DNA of 18,908 bases from Dehalococcoidales bacterium (GCA_016926695.1 JAFGOB010000124.1:1-18908); one strand, 5' to 3'. Counted from the first letter of the stretch, positions 1 to 8,128 are shown. A program made the numbers and translations. Notes: a model not told the origin generated them from the letters alone.

Positions 1-105
1 AAGCTGTATGATCTCTCTCACCATGGTAATGTCCACGGCATAAGATTCCTCCCCCAGATCAAATACGACCAGTTGTTTTTCCTCTACCACGGCTTTTTCT
101 GCCAT
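1..105 (-). CDS. cheW: CheW chemotaxis coupling protein, N-terminal part (runs off the left edge)
   Basis: The reverse strand reads ATG at 105-103 followed by 35 open codons to the window edge. The start reads MAEKAVVEEKQLVVFDLGEE and continues SYAVDITMVREIIQL. This is the classic CheW opening: a (L/V)VVF(D/E)LGEExYAVDI strand followed by VREII. A strong Shine-Dalgarno TAAGGAGGT lies at 111-119, about six bases ahead of the ATG. CheW couples methyl-accepting receptors to the histidine kinase CheA at the inner membrane. It is the last gene of the leftward block visible here, directly after the archaellum genes, which suggests that chemotaxis genes continue to the left. The identification is firm even from 35 residues; whether the protein is CheW alone or a CheW domain of something larger cannot be seen. 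Confidence 0.88.
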   Translation of the reverse strand, partial: MAEKAVVEEKQLVVFDLGEESYAVDITMVREIIQL

Positions 106-110
106 ATAGG

Positions 111-119
111 TACCTCCTT
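111..119 (-). promoter_or_regulatory. Strong ribosome binding site of cheW
   Basis: TAAGGAGGT on the minus strand, about six bases before the cheW ATG. It is a near-perfect anti-16S match and supports the chosen start of a gene otherwise cut by the window edge. Confidence 0.8.
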
Positions 120-133
120 ATATATCAGGACAA

Positions 134-442
134 TTATTTTTTATTAACCGGATATCCGGTTTTACTCTCTACTTTTACGCCGCACCCGGGCCTTCTCATG
201 AAATAAAGGCCAGCAGCAATCCCGCCGATGGCTACTATTGCACATAGCAGCATTATTTCGAAAAGGGTGGAAAAGGGCATCCGGGTCAAAGCCGGGGGGA
301 GCAATGCGCTTCCTTCCCGGATCATTCCCCCAATTACCCTGTAGTCAGCACAATACAGGTTGCAAACTAATCCCAGTATGGCTGGTACCGCCAGTACTGC
401 TGTCATTGAACCCAGTATCAGTCTGGTTTTACGCCTGATCAT
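134..442 (-). CDS. Small two-helix membrane protein, function unknown
   Basis: A 102-residue protein I do not recognise. It starts MIRRKTRL, then has a hydrophobic stretch at about residues 8-31, a loop of about 25 residues containing two cysteines, a second hydrophobic stretch at about 58-81, and a basic tail ending in two lysines. This suggests an inner-membrane protein with two crossing helices, both ends in the cytoplasm and a short outside loop. It lies between the acidic protein at 509-1507 and cheW, on the same strand, 66 bases after the first and 28 bases before the second. It is therefore probably co-transcribed with archaellum and chemotaxis genes. A purine-rich GGAAAGAAAG lies upstream of the ATG. 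An accessory motor or receptor-array role is only guessed from position. Confidence 0.6.
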   Translation of the reverse strand: MIRRKTRLILGSMTAVLAVPAILGLVCNLYCADYRVIGGMIREGSALLPPALTRMPFSTLFEIMLLCAIVAIGGIAAGLYFMRRPGCGVKVESKTGYPVNKK

Positions 443-508
443 TTAACTTTCTTTCCTCTTCAGTTTTTTCATTATTTCATATAGCTCCAGTTAACCCGGC
501 ACAGCCGC

Positions 509-1507
509 TTATTCCCGTTGGTTCTGAAACCATTCACTCATCATGTCTTTCACTTCTTCGGCTTCATTCATGACTTCCTCTATAGATATATCGGGTAATG
601 ACTTGATCAAACGGTCAAGCGGTGTTTCCTCAACTTCCTCCACTTTACTGAACAACTGGGAAAACAGGTTATCCTTGTTTTCTTCTTCGTCTTTTTTTCC
701 CTTTTCATCTTCCCCGGACTTTTTAGCAGCATCCTCAGCAGGAATTGGTGTTTTTCCATTTGCTTCAACAGCCGGGGAGGAAGCAGATGCAGCACTGGCA
801 AGGGCTGATGCTGCACTGGCAAGGGCTGATGCTGCGGCGGCATTGGCTACAGCAGTCGCACTCTCACCCGAAGTATAGCCGACTTTTTCTTCTACCTCTT
901 GAGACAATTCAGGGAACGGTAAAATCGGGACTTCCGCTTGATCCTCACTGCCGGCCTGGATATCCGGCGCCGGCGAATCCTTTTTCACCGGCCGGGCTTT
1001 CCCTTCGGCAGAAACCGGCTTTTTACCGGCGGGCTTGGGATCAGCTTTTTTCTCATCCGGGGGCAGTATCGCATCCAGCTCGATATCATCTTCTTCCAGC
1101 GTCTTACCCTCGTTTACTTTCTCAAATAGATTGTCGACAGCTTCTTCATCAATAGTTCCATCGCCGAATTCCTGCTCGATCTCTTTCTCGGATATTTCCA
1201 TATCATTTTCAACCAGCGAGCTGGCAGGAATGACTACCTTTACCGGAGTGTCACTTTCCATAATTTGAAGAGAATCACCGGACTGAAAAAACGGGTCCTT
1301 CACCGGTTCATCCGCTCCGGTTTTCCTGGTCGTTTTGTCTTTACTTTCTTTCAGTACCGGTTTAACCTGAGCAGCCGGCCTGGCCGTTTTTTCCGGCTTA
1401 ATTGTTTTTGCTGCTTTTGCCGGCTTTTGCGGTTTGATGTTTTCTTCCAGCTTCAGTTCATCCGCCGGACTTATTTCTTCATCTCTTCTTTTTCTAAAAA
1501 GAAACAT
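509..1507 (-). CDS. Acidic, low-complexity cytoplasmic protein of the archaellum cluster, function unknown
   Basis: A 332-residue protein without a recognisable enzyme fold. A basic start (MFLFRKRRDE) leads into about 60 residues rich in Lys, Pro and Ala. A more ordered acidic patch follows at about 87-148. Then comes a disordered stretch containing a small Ala/Ser repeat (about 219-243, including two exact 7-residue units). A charged C-terminal segment at about 279-332 is predicted helical. The acidic patch and the C-terminal segment each carry a DNLF motif (125-128 and 279-282) followed by an acidic helix. No signal peptide or membrane segment is seen, so it is likely cytoplasmic. The gene follows arlI by 49 bases with GGGGGAGA ahead of the ATG. 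Position and composition recall the long acidic linkers of ArlC/D/E-type proteins, and a role in coupling motor to chemotaxis is a hypothesis only. Confidence 0.7.
   Translation of the reverse strand: MFLFRKRRDEEISPADELKLEENIKPQKPAKAAKTIKPEKTARPAAQVKPVLKESKDKTTRKTGADEPVKDPFFQSGDSLQIMESDTPVKVVIPASSLVENDMEISEKEIEQEFGDGTIDEEAVDNLFEKVNEGKTLEEDDIELDAILPPDEKKADPKPAGKKPVSAEGKARPVKKDSPAPDIQAGSEDQAEVPILPFPELSQEVEEKVGYTSGESATAVANAAAASALASAASALASAASASSPAVEANGKTPIPAEDAAKKSGEDEKGKKDEEENKDNLFSQLFSKVEEVEETPLDRLIKSLPDISIEEVMNEAEEVKDMMSEWFQNQRE
792..833 (-). repeat. Perfect 21-bp tandem repeat, two copies, inside a coding region
   Basis: Two identical 21-base units at 792-812 and 813-833, flanked by degenerate part-copies on both sides. 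The unit is a multiple of three, so it encodes a seven-residue Ala/Ser/Leu repeat in the linker of the 332-residue protein and keeps frame. Slippage here would lengthen or shorten the linker without breaking the gene. Confidence 0.9.
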
Positions 1508-1556
1508 CTATTTCTCCCCCGGGTCCCGTTCTCTTCCCCCGGCCGTATATTTACGC

Positions 1557-3386
1557 TTACCTGAAATACCCCTCACGGTATGCCTTTGAAAGAACGGCGT
1601 AAAGCTCAAAGAAACCTGTTATTTTCTGTTCCTGCACTCGTTTCAAGACCTCGGTCCTTTGTTTCAACTGGGAATATATCTGCTGCCTCTTTTCATAGGG
1701 AATTCCCCTTCTCATAGCCACCTTTTCCTCCAGTAAATAGGACTGGTTGGCTCCCCTGGCATCGAAGCTGTCATCCAGGGGCTTCCAGCGGAACACCTCC
1801 ATGAAGGAAAAGGTATCGTTGACCGAATCATACCCCACAATTTCGTTAATACTGGTGACACGCCTGGCATTCTGCCCGTTCGGCAGCCTGACCTGCTGGG
1901 CAATTACCACCAGGTTAAGGTTATCTACGTAAGACTTGGGAACGCTGATCGGATTACCCGTCAAACGCTGTATGAGCTTGGTAACCGAAGAAGCATGGAA
2001 GGTACTCATACAGGCGTGACCCGTCTGCATTGCCTGGAAGGCAATAGCTCCTTCCGCACCGCGGATCTCACCCACTATAATAATATTGGGTCTCTGTCGC
2101 AGTGCAGCTTTCAGCAGGTCGAACATAGTCACACCGGAAGCTTCCGAGTTCTTGACCCCTTCACGCGTGCACCCCCTGATCCAGTTAGGATGCGGCACCT
2201 GTAGCTCCGGTGTATCCTCGATGCTGACGATTTTAGCTTCGGGTATGATGAAAGTAGTCAGGGCATTCATCAGCGTGGTCTTGCCTGAGGCTGTTTCTCC
2301 CGAGATAAAGACATTCATCTGCTCCTGAAGCATGATGGAAAGATAGGCCGCCATTTCATAGCTCAGCGAACCGAACTGGACCAGCTCCAGGATGCTGATG
2401 GGTACACCTGTAAACTTCCTGATGGTAAAATTGCTGCCTCGCTTTGACACATCCGTACCGTATACTATGTTGATACGAGAGCCATCCGGCAGAGTAGCAT
2501 CCACGCAGGGATTCCGGAAAGTAACGGGATGCTTGATGCCGTCAGCAAGCTGGACCACGTACTTATCCAGTTCCTCGGCAGTATCAAATGAAATACCGGT
2601 ACGCAGACCGCCAAAAACCTTATGCTCCACGAAAATGGCGCCTACACCGGAACAGGAGATATCCTCGATATTGGGGTCCCGGATAACGGGCTCCAGGACT
2701 CCCATGCCCAGCAGCTTGCGCTTGATGGCATAGCGGATTGACTGGTATTGCACCGGGTCCATCGCCAGCTTTTCGCCGGATCCGTTTCTCCTGGTCAACA
2801 AAGCCATCAGGCTTCTGCTTTCCGAACCCTTCCCACCGGATTTATTGTCTTTGGTCCTGGCGCCAACCTTCTCCAAAAGCTGTTTGCTGTCCTTTTCTGC
2901 GGCTTTTTTTTCTTTACCGCCGCGTACAACAACCAGTCTTTCCAGGATATTAAGGATCACTTTAAGGCGTTCTGGACCTTCATCCACGCTTTCCAGCTCC
3001 TCCACGAAATTGACCAGGCGGTGCTCTATTTTTTCCATCAAGGTTTCCACATCTCCGAATAGGCAGGGTTCGATGGGAATATAGTGGTCCCTTATGTCCT
3101 CGGTATTGGCCAGCACATGTATTAATATCTCATCGTCAACCAGATAAATCAGGTTACGGTTTTTCACGCTTTTCAAATTGCGGTTGAGCTTGGAATAATA
3201 TTGAGGCATCCCGATTTCATCCAGAGGAAGCGAATGCAGGTACTGGAGCAGGTGCAGTTTGGTTTGACACTGCTCTTGCAGCTCCGGAGCCAACTGACCG
3301 TATGTTGGACAACTTGTAATATTCACTCCACACTCAGCTCCGCATTCGTGCATGCATTCCTTTAATTTAAACGGCAGACTGGGCAT
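1557..3386 (-). CDS. arlI: Archaellum motor/assembly ATPase ArlI (FlaI)
   Basis: A 609-residue secretion ATPase of the type IV pilus/type II secretion superfamily. ArlI hexamers drive archaellin assembly and then rotation. The C-terminal half carries Walker A GETASGKTT (363-371), the Asp box IVSIEDTPEL (386-395), Walker B IIIVGEIRG (435-443) and a His box STFHASS (461-467). The N-terminal half holds the usual mobile domain and is separated by a basic low-complexity stretch (about 157-200). The first 40 residues contain five cysteines (11, 15, 19, 26, 40), a possible metal site. The start is supported by AGGAGT about seven bases upstream. The gene follows arlH by ten bases, the usual H-I order. 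The H and J neighbours and the archaellins favour ArlI over a TadA/CpaF pilus ATPase. Confidence 0.93.
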   Translation of the reverse strand: MPSLPFKLKECMHECGAECGVNITSCPTYGQLAPELQEQCQTKLHLLQYLHSLPLDEIGMPQYYSKLNRNLKSVKNRNLIYLVDDEILIHVLANTEDIRDHYIPIEPCLFGDVETLMEKIEHRLVNFVEELESVDEGPERLKVILNILERLVVVRGGKEKKAAEKDSKQLLEKVGARTKDNKSGGKGSESRSLMALLTRRNGSGEKLAMDPVQYQSIRYAIKRKLLGMGVLEPVIRDPNIEDISCSGVGAIFVEHKVFGGLRTGISFDTAEELDKYVVQLADGIKHPVTFRNPCVDATLPDGSRINIVYGTDVSKRGSNFTIRKFTGVPISILELVQFGSLSYEMAAYLSIMLQEQMNVFISGETASGKTTLMNALTTFIIPEAKIVSIEDTPELQVPHPNWIRGCTREGVKNSEASGVTMFDLLKAALRQRPNIIIVGEIRGAEGAIAFQAMQTGHACMSTFHASSVTKLIQRLTGNPISVPKSYVDNLNLVVIAQQVRLPNGQNARRVTSINEIVGYDSVNDTFSFMEVFRWKPLDDSFDARGANQSYLLEEKVAMRRGIPYEKRQQIYSQLKQRTEVLKRVQEQKITGFFELYAVLSKAYREGYFR

Positions 3387-3396
3387 TATTAGACTC

Positions 3397-4113
3397 CTAG
3401 ACTCGTGCTTTAGACATTGGTATAATGCGCATTCCTACCTTTGGTTCCACCTCAAATGTCACGATATCACCGGTAGGCCGGTCTGCTCCTCTGACTTTCA
3501 ATACTTCCAGTATTTTCACCAGCCTGTCACCCATCTGTTCAAGCCTGATCCTGAAATGAGCATCACAAAGTGAACGGCTGCGAGAGAGTACTTCTTCATC
3601 GAAGGCATAAGAATGAGCCACCAGAATAATTGTCCTGCCCTGGTCACACAGGTTTTTACAAGCGGAAAAGAAGTCAACATTGGCCACCTGATCGCTGTGT
3701 GCCACCAGAAGGGTAATAGAATCTACAAGTATCAGTTTGTAGTGCCCCGGCAGTTTATCGAAATGATAAAGCAGGGCACGGAACCGTCCTTCGGTGTCTT
3801 CATCATCTCCCCTTAATGTAAGAGGATAGATGCGCAGACGGTCCATAAGAAAATGATCGAGTGTAAATAAATTCAATGAGTCCATCTGAGCAATCAGGCT
3901 TTTGACTGTGTTTTCAGTGGTATAGTAAGCCACGGAAAGATCGGATGTCCCCAGTGCGCCAAAGGTGAGATGCTGGCTGAGTACGCTCTTACCGGCATCG
4001 GAATGTCCTTCGATCAGGCCCAGCGATCCGACGGGAATTCCTCCGCCCAACTTTTCATCCACTTCCCGGATTCCAGTCATAATAACTGCCTTTTTTTCAG
4101 TTTCATTGACCAT
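3397..4113 (-). CDS. arlH: Archaellum KaiC-like ATPase ArlH (FlaH)
   Basis: A 238-residue RecA/KaiC-type protein. It has Walker A GHSDAGKS at 36-43, a Walker B strand LILVDS at 127-132 with the key Asp at 131, and a following strand TIILVAHS at 161-168 that fits the sensor position. In archaea ArlH binds ATP, forms a ring and docks on ArlI beneath the membrane platform. There it controls the ArlI-ArlJ interaction and may receive switching input. The length matches the family (about 230-250). The ATG is almost fused to the stop of the upstream ArlD/E-like gene, with GAGGT in the overlap region, which suggests translational coupling. KaiC-family circadian or DNA-repair relatives are less likely given the flanking arl genes. 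Confidence 0.92.
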   Translation of the reverse strand: MVNETEKKAVIMTGIREVDEKLGGGIPVGSLGLIEGHSDAGKSVLSQHLTFGALGTSDLSVAYYTTENTVKSLIAQMDSLNLFTLDHFLMDRLRIYPLTLRGDDEDTEGRFRALLYHFDKLPGHYKLILVDSITLLVAHSDQVANVDFFSACKNLCDQGRTIILVAHSYAFDEEVLSRSRSLCDAHFRIRLEQMGDRLVKILEVLKVRGADRPTGDIVTFEVEPKVGMRIIPMSKARV

Positions 4114-4115
4114 TA

Positions 4116-5318
4116 TTACCTCTTACGAGAGACGATATTTTTTTGCCCGTTATTTTTCCTTGCAGAAACCTCGGTTTTTGCCGCGGGCTCAGCAGAAATA
4201 AACAAACTGCCCAGATCAAGCTCCTGCTCAGCACCGTTATCGATCGGTAATACCAGCCTCAGCCTGGCTGGTTTAGTATATTTAGCAGGGGGCGCTTCTT
4301 CTATTTCCTCAAAATCATCGACTGTATCTTCACACTCAGCGGATTCTTCCCCTGTATCCTCACCTGGTTTAGCCTGGCCTGCTTTTAAGCCGTTTTGAAT
4401 AAAGGCAAGCGGTTGAAGGGATGCACCTCCGCCATTCAATATACCGTGCAGCTCAAGGATTAACACACTCCAGGCATTAGAGGTATTCCCGTAAACTGAC
4501 TGGCGGAGAATCAACTCAGTCAAACGATGGACCCTTTCTTTAAATCCCGGGGGCAACTGCCCCGTAAAGCCGTTTATTTCCATGCAGATAGCCACTTCCT
4601 CGGTAATCAGGCTTTTTTTCTCCGCCGAATCGGATTCTGTAACAGGATCCGTAGCTACTTCCGCCAGGTAGAGGATGGTATCCCTGATCTCCTGGGTAAG
4701 CGTTCCCGTGGTGGCATATACATCCAGGAATACCGGAAGCTGGCTCGCACCGATTTCCTTTTTGGCCGAGGAGACCCAGCGTATCAGGTTAGACAGCAAA
4801 TTGACCTGGGATATCACTGATTTTGCTTCACCTGTCGTTGCCTCAGCCTCTTCCTCTTCTCCGGTCTTCCGGTCTGCGGCTGCGGACTTTTCTTCATCCG
4901 GTATATCTCCCGAAGTCATCCCTGTCTCATCCGAAACCTCGTCCGTCATAGGCTCAAAACCGTCAGGCTCTTCCACGGGTTGAAACTCATCAGGAGAACT
5001 TTGCGGCATATCCAGATCATCGGGATTATCCTGAACGGGGGATGCCTGGGGCCCAAAACCGCTATTGCTGCTGTCAAAGGCCGGTTCCTGCTTAAACGGC
5101 TGATCGGAACCCGTATCAGAGGTTGGACCGGCGTCACCAACAGGCTGAAACTGGGGCTGGGGCTGCTGCTTTTCGTCCTGTTTATTTACGTTCTCCTGGA
5201 TTTGGGGGATTTTCAAATCCAGCAAAAAATCACGCACGCTGCTCAGCGTCTGCCTGAGTTCACTCTTTATTAGTTTAAATTCACCTTCCAGGACTTTTAC
5301 CCGATCATCAGCCGACAT
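4116..5318 (-). CDS. ArlD/ArlE-type archaellum cytosolic protein
   Basis: A 400-residue protein. Residues 1-40 form a charged coiled coil with LEGEFKLIKSELRQTL. Residues 41-165 are a disordered, acidic, Pro/Gln-rich linker. Residues about 170-225 match the archaeal FlaD/E domain: a leucine-rich helix LLSNLIRWV, then ASQLPVFLDVYATTGTL and IRDTILYLAE, comparable to the family pattern of a WL helix, a LP..L.YY segment and a G(W/T)(I/L) turn. The rest (225-400) is a helical region followed by an acidic, basic-tailed C-terminus. In archaea ArlC/D/E form a cytosolic ring linking the motor to CheF and so to chemotaxis. Here the gene sits directly upstream of arlH, the expected place. Which of the C/D/E subtypes it matches best cannot be settled by eye. 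Confidence 0.78.
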   Translation of the reverse strand: MSADDRVKVLEGEFKLIKSELRQTLSSVRDFLLDLKIPQIQENVNKQDEKQQPQPQFQPVGDAGPTSDTGSDQPFKQEPAFDSSNSGFGPQASPVQDNPDDLDMPQSSPDEFQPVEEPDGFEPMTDEVSDETGMTSGDIPDEEKSAAADRKTGEEEEAEATTGEAKSVISQVNLLSNLIRWVSSAKKEIGASQLPVFLDVYATTGTLTQEIRDTILYLAEVATDPVTESDSAEKKSLITEEVAICMEINGFTGQLPPGFKERVHRLTELILRQSVYGNTSNAWSVLILELHGILNGGGASLQPLAFIQNGLKAGQAKPGEDTGEESAECEDTVDDFEEIEEAPPAKYTKPARLRLVLPIDNGAEQELDLGSLFISAEPAAKTEVSARKNNGQKNIVSRKR

Positions 5319-5324
5319 CGCATT

Positions 5325-5519
5325 CTACCCCTTGAGATCATCGTTCTGGGCAGAGCCTTTTCCAGTCGGTAAGGAACTCCTGAGAGGAGAACCCGCCTCC
5401 ATCAAAAGCGCTCTTATGTCCATCATCAGTTGTTTGGTCTCGGCTTTGGCCCGCATAAACTCATCCTCCAAAGCCTTTATCCTGATTTCCGTTTCTGTTA
5501 ATTGTTCTTCGTTATCCAT
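5325..5519 (-). CDS. Short coiled-coil protein related to the start of the ArlD/E-like protein
   Basis: A 64-residue protein. Residues 1-45 are a charged amphipathic helix with IKALEDEFMRAKAETKQLM and then DIRALLMEAG. The tail is short, polar and probably disordered. The helix pattern closely parallels the first 35 residues of the next gene, with VKVLEGEF, then a K.E..QT stretch, then VRDFLLD. The two look like paralogous or interacting helices. The ATG lies two bases after the arlJ stop codon and the gene ends seven bases before the next start, so all three are coupled. A role as a minimal ArlC-like partner that pairs with the long protein through the coiled coil is inferred, not shown. Confidence 0.65.
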   Translation of the reverse strand: MDNEEQLTETEIRIKALEDEFMRAKAETKQLMMDIRALLMEAGSPLRSSLPTGKGSAQNDDLKG

Positions 5520-5521
5520 GA

Positions 5522-7081
5522 CTAATTCACCTGAACCGAGCTAAAAAGTGTTGCCGCTATCTCCGGCAGAAAGACCATGCATCCCCCCGAAATAATGCAC
5601 AGTACTCCCAGGTTAAAAAAGGTCTTGTACCAGCTTCCGCCGTCAGCTATGCTGGGAGCCAGGGAGTTGGCGACGGTAAAGATAATGACCAGCGGCAGAA
5701 CAAGCGTATGCAATATACCTAGACCTTCCACGTTGAAACTGGTAAAGGCGCTCATTGTCGTGGCGCCTGAAACCTGGGGCATAGCGGCTTCTGCCTCTCC
5801 CACCATGTTGCCGAAGATGGTAATTACCTCGGATACAAAGACCAGCAGGGCAATCACCGCCGCATGCATGGTTATGCACAGGTAGCGGAAGGGAGTAGCC
5901 ACAGCCTTCCTCTTAGCCCTCAGGCTGGCCACTTTGTTGGCAAACAGTCCTGCATGGTAGCCCACCTGCTCGGCATCACCTCCAACATCTATTGAATCGT
6001 AAAACATCCCAATACTGCGGTGTACGAGCTCGCTTCCAGTCTCTTCCACGAACTTGTCCCAGCACAGCCGGGGCTTAATACCTGATTTCAAGCGGACATA
6101 CAGCCTCTTTACCTCTACCCGCAGGCAGTTGATAGATTCCATATCTATGCGGCTCAGAGCCTCCTTGACAGTGGTGCCTATGGCGCCGCATATACCACCC
6201 AGGGAGGCCAGAAATGTACCTATCTCGCTGTCCCGCTTGGTTACCTTGGCATCGTCCTTGTTCATTATCCATCCGATGGGGAAGACCATTATCCCCAGTA
6301 TCAGCAGGGCCCATCCGAAGTTCATCCCCCGCATAACGACCAGGCTGCAAATAACTGCTGCTACCGGAACTATTATTTTCAACAGGCTGTGGGCCTGTTT
6401 CTGTTCTTTCGATCCGGCACGACTTAATACTGTTTTCTCACGCGGGGACATAAGGTAAATCAGCCATACCCCCACACCCGTGGTGGCCGTGGAGATAAAC
6501 ACCAGGCCGATCAGGAAATTGAACTCCACCTTCCAGATCATGGTTGAAACGATGCCCATGATAATCACCAGGATGGCGGACAGGATCAACGAAACATAGG
6601 CATCCGTCCACAGCTTCAGCGCTTCGATCTTACGCCCGTACTCGTTTTCATAGTCCTCGGCCTGGGACTTGGCTTCCCTGACAAGGAAATCGGACTCAGG
6701 CTCACCTGAAAGCAGGGAACTGGAGAAACGCAGAAGCAGCTCGCGCATTTTATCTTCTTTGGTATTTTCGCCTACCAGGCGGCAGCCCTTGGCATAGTCA
6801 TATTTCAGTTTTTCACAGGTGGTATCTACTTTTTTGAATGACTCAGCCGCTGAACACGGCAATTTGGCGGCATACTCAAATATCAGCTTGCGCGGCACTC
6901 CGGCAGCGGCTATTACCGACATGCAGGAGAGCTGGTACAGCATGTCGAAGCTAAAAGCGCTCTTGTCCTTGAAAGCAAAAACCGATTTCTTCTTGCTCTG
7001 GACAGAGCTTTTAGCCGCCCCGCCTTTGGCGGAAAGCTTGCTCTTTATATCATTCAGGCTGCTCAGTTTACTAATACTCAT
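5522..7081 (-). CDS. arlJ: Archaellum membrane platform protein ArlJ (FlaJ)
   Basis: A 519-residue polytopic membrane protein with two type II secretion F-like helical domains, at about residues 46-155 and 285-400. Each is followed by membrane segments: a cluster at about 158-275 and another at about 405-515, roughly seven or more hydrophobic helices in all. In archaea ArlJ is the inner-membrane platform on which ArlI and ArlH act and from which the filament grows. The N-terminal 35 residues are basic and Ser/Lys-rich, as is common for the cytosolic lead-in. The length is within the usual range (about 500-560). The gene lies between the stator-like genes and the arlD/E-arlH-arlI genes. The ribosome binding site is weak (AAGAAAC), so translation may lean on coupling. 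Confidence 0.88.
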   Translation of the reverse strand: MSISKLSSLNDIKSKLSAKGGAAKSSVQSKKKSVFAFKDKSAFSFDMLYQLSCMSVIAAAGVPRKLIFEYAAKLPCSAAESFKKVDTTCEKLKYDYAKGCRLVGENTKEDKMRELLLRFSSSLLSGEPESDFLVREAKSQAEDYENEYGRKIEALKLWTDAYVSLILSAILVIIMGIVSTMIWKVEFNFLIGLVFISTATTGVGVWLIYLMSPREKTVLSRAGSKEQKQAHSLLKIIVPVAAVICSLVVMRGMNFGWALLILGIMVFPIGWIMNKDDAKVTKRDSEIGTFLASLGGICGAIGTTVKEALSRIDMESINCLRVEVKRLYVRLKSGIKPRLCWDKFVEETGSELVHRSIGMFYDSIDVGGDAEQVGYHAGLFANKVASLRAKRKAVATPFRYLCITMHAAVIALLVFVSEVITIFGNMVGEAEAAMPQVSGATTMSAFTSFNVEGLGILHTLVLPLVIIFTVANSLAPSIADGGSWYKTFFNLGVLCIISGGCMVFLPEIAATLFSSVQVN

Positions 7082-7122
7082 GTTTCTTAAATAATTTTTC
7101 CCGGTAATTATCCGGCTTTCTT

Positions 7123-7644
7123 TTATGATCCTGTAAATGTCTTGGAGACTGTTACCCCGTTGGGAGTAGTAACAATCACCAGGTTATCCGACTCGCTCTT
7201 AATAGGCGGGCTGATTTTAGCCTCCAGCACAAGCTCTTCATCCGGATTTAGAATACCCGGCTCGAAGACCTCAGGCAGACCGGCATCGGTATATATACCT
7301 TCAACCGTCCATTCATTATTCCCCGGGCTGGAAACGGTATAGGGCAGCCAGGTCACATAATATTCATTGGCATTATCCCTGTGATGGACTATTACGTCCC
7401 ACTTGGCAAACTCAGCCAGCTTGACCTGACCGATGTTGTCCATGTGTATCTCCAGTTGATTTGCCGCAGGCTGCGTCACTTCTTCCACCGTTATATTGGT
7501 CCTCATTCTTTGCTCATTCCGCTGGCTTATCGAGTCAATATTAGCCGATGTATTATCGATGGATGACAGGAATCCCCGGGACATGGTCATCCCCCCGATC
7601 ACCAGCAAGGCCACACATATAATTGATACAAACGCCGTTTCCAT
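7123..7644 (-). CDS. ArlF/ArlG-like archaellum stator pseudo-pilin
   Basis: A 173-residue protein. It has an N-terminal membrane helix (about residues 3-22), a polar neck with SQRNEQRMRT, and a beta-rich outer domain that begins LEIHMDNIGQVKLAEFAKWDVIV. The extended beta region and the conserved N-(I/V)-G turn (a G after N in DNIG) resemble ArlF and ArlG. These two archaeal proteins anchor the motor to the S-layer or envelope as the stator. There is no class III KG|ITG cleavage motif, unlike the filament archaellins, so the helix should stay in the membrane. It starts seven bases after the previous gene and is followed by arlJ after 41 bases. I cannot decide between ArlF and ArlG by eye. Confidence 0.72.
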   Translation of the reverse strand: METAFVSIICVALLVIGGMTMSRGFLSSIDNTSANIDSISQRNEQRMRTNITVEEVTQPAANQLEIHMDNIGQVKLAEFAKWDVIVHHRDNANEYYVTWLPYTVSSPGNNEWTVEGIYTDAGLPEVFEPGILNPDEELVLEAKISPPIKSESDNLVIVTTPNGVTVSKTFTGS

Positions 7645-7651
7645 TTTTCTC

Positions 7652-8128
7652 TTACATGCTGAAGTAGTATTCCGCCGCTATTCCGTTGGGTATAACTACC
7701 TTCACATAATAGGTCCCGCTATCGGGGGTAGAGTCATACGTGACGGTTATCTTAACCGTTGCCCCCGTCTTCCATTCAGTATCATTTTCAATTATGTAAT
7801 CCCACTGGGGATAGCTGCCCTCGGCAGTATCTTCGTGCGGTATGCGTACGAAGTCCCCTTCGGGGCCCATGAAAATATCGCTTTGCTCAACCGCGAATAT
7901 TCTTGAGCTGCCCACATTTTTAACCCAGATATAAACTGTTAACCTGTCTTCCGTGCTGGCCGCATGCACAATATTCACCTGGGTCTGCATCCGGTCATCA
8001 ATTTTTTCTGTCATACTAACCATGGCTGCGCTTGATCTGCTAATCATCGGGTACACCGAGTTGAATAAAAATATCGAGCAGATTATTCCGGCTATGATCA
8101 ATAGTGCTGTAGTTATGGTCTTATCCAA
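7652..8128 (-). CDS. ArlG/ArlF-like archaellum stator pseudo-pilin (TTG start)
   Basis: A 158-residue protein with an N-terminal membrane helix (about residues 5-27), a polar neck with EKIDDRMQTQVNI, and a beta-sandwich-like domain. That domain contains TVYIWVKNVGSSRI, close to the VKN(V/T)G strand typical of archaeal ArlG. It has no prepilin cleavage site. With its neighbour it would make the ArlF/ArlG pair that forms the stator filament in archaea, where ArlG caps on ArlF. How this works in a cell without an archaeal S-layer is unclear. The start is TTG, supported by GGGAGG six to seven bases upstream. The gene lies 148 bases after the last archaellin, beyond a strong hairpin. Confidence 0.74.
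   Translation of the reverse strand: MDKTITTALLIIAGIICSIFLFNSVYPMISRSSAAMVSMTEKIDDRMQTQVNIVHAASTEDRLTVYIWVKNVGSSRIFAVEQSDIFMGPEGDFVRIPHEDTAEGSYPQWDYIIENDTEWKTGATVKITVTYDSTPDSGTYYVKVVIPNGIAAEYYFSM

Noticed and set aside
543..878. Open frames on the plus strand opposite the acidic 332-residue gene
   Set aside because: They are mirror frames of a low-complexity Ser/Ala/Glu-rich gene, without ribosome binding sites or family resemblance.
6054..6458. Plus-strand open frame opposite arlJ
   Set aside because: A shadow of a well-supported membrane protein gene, with no start signal.
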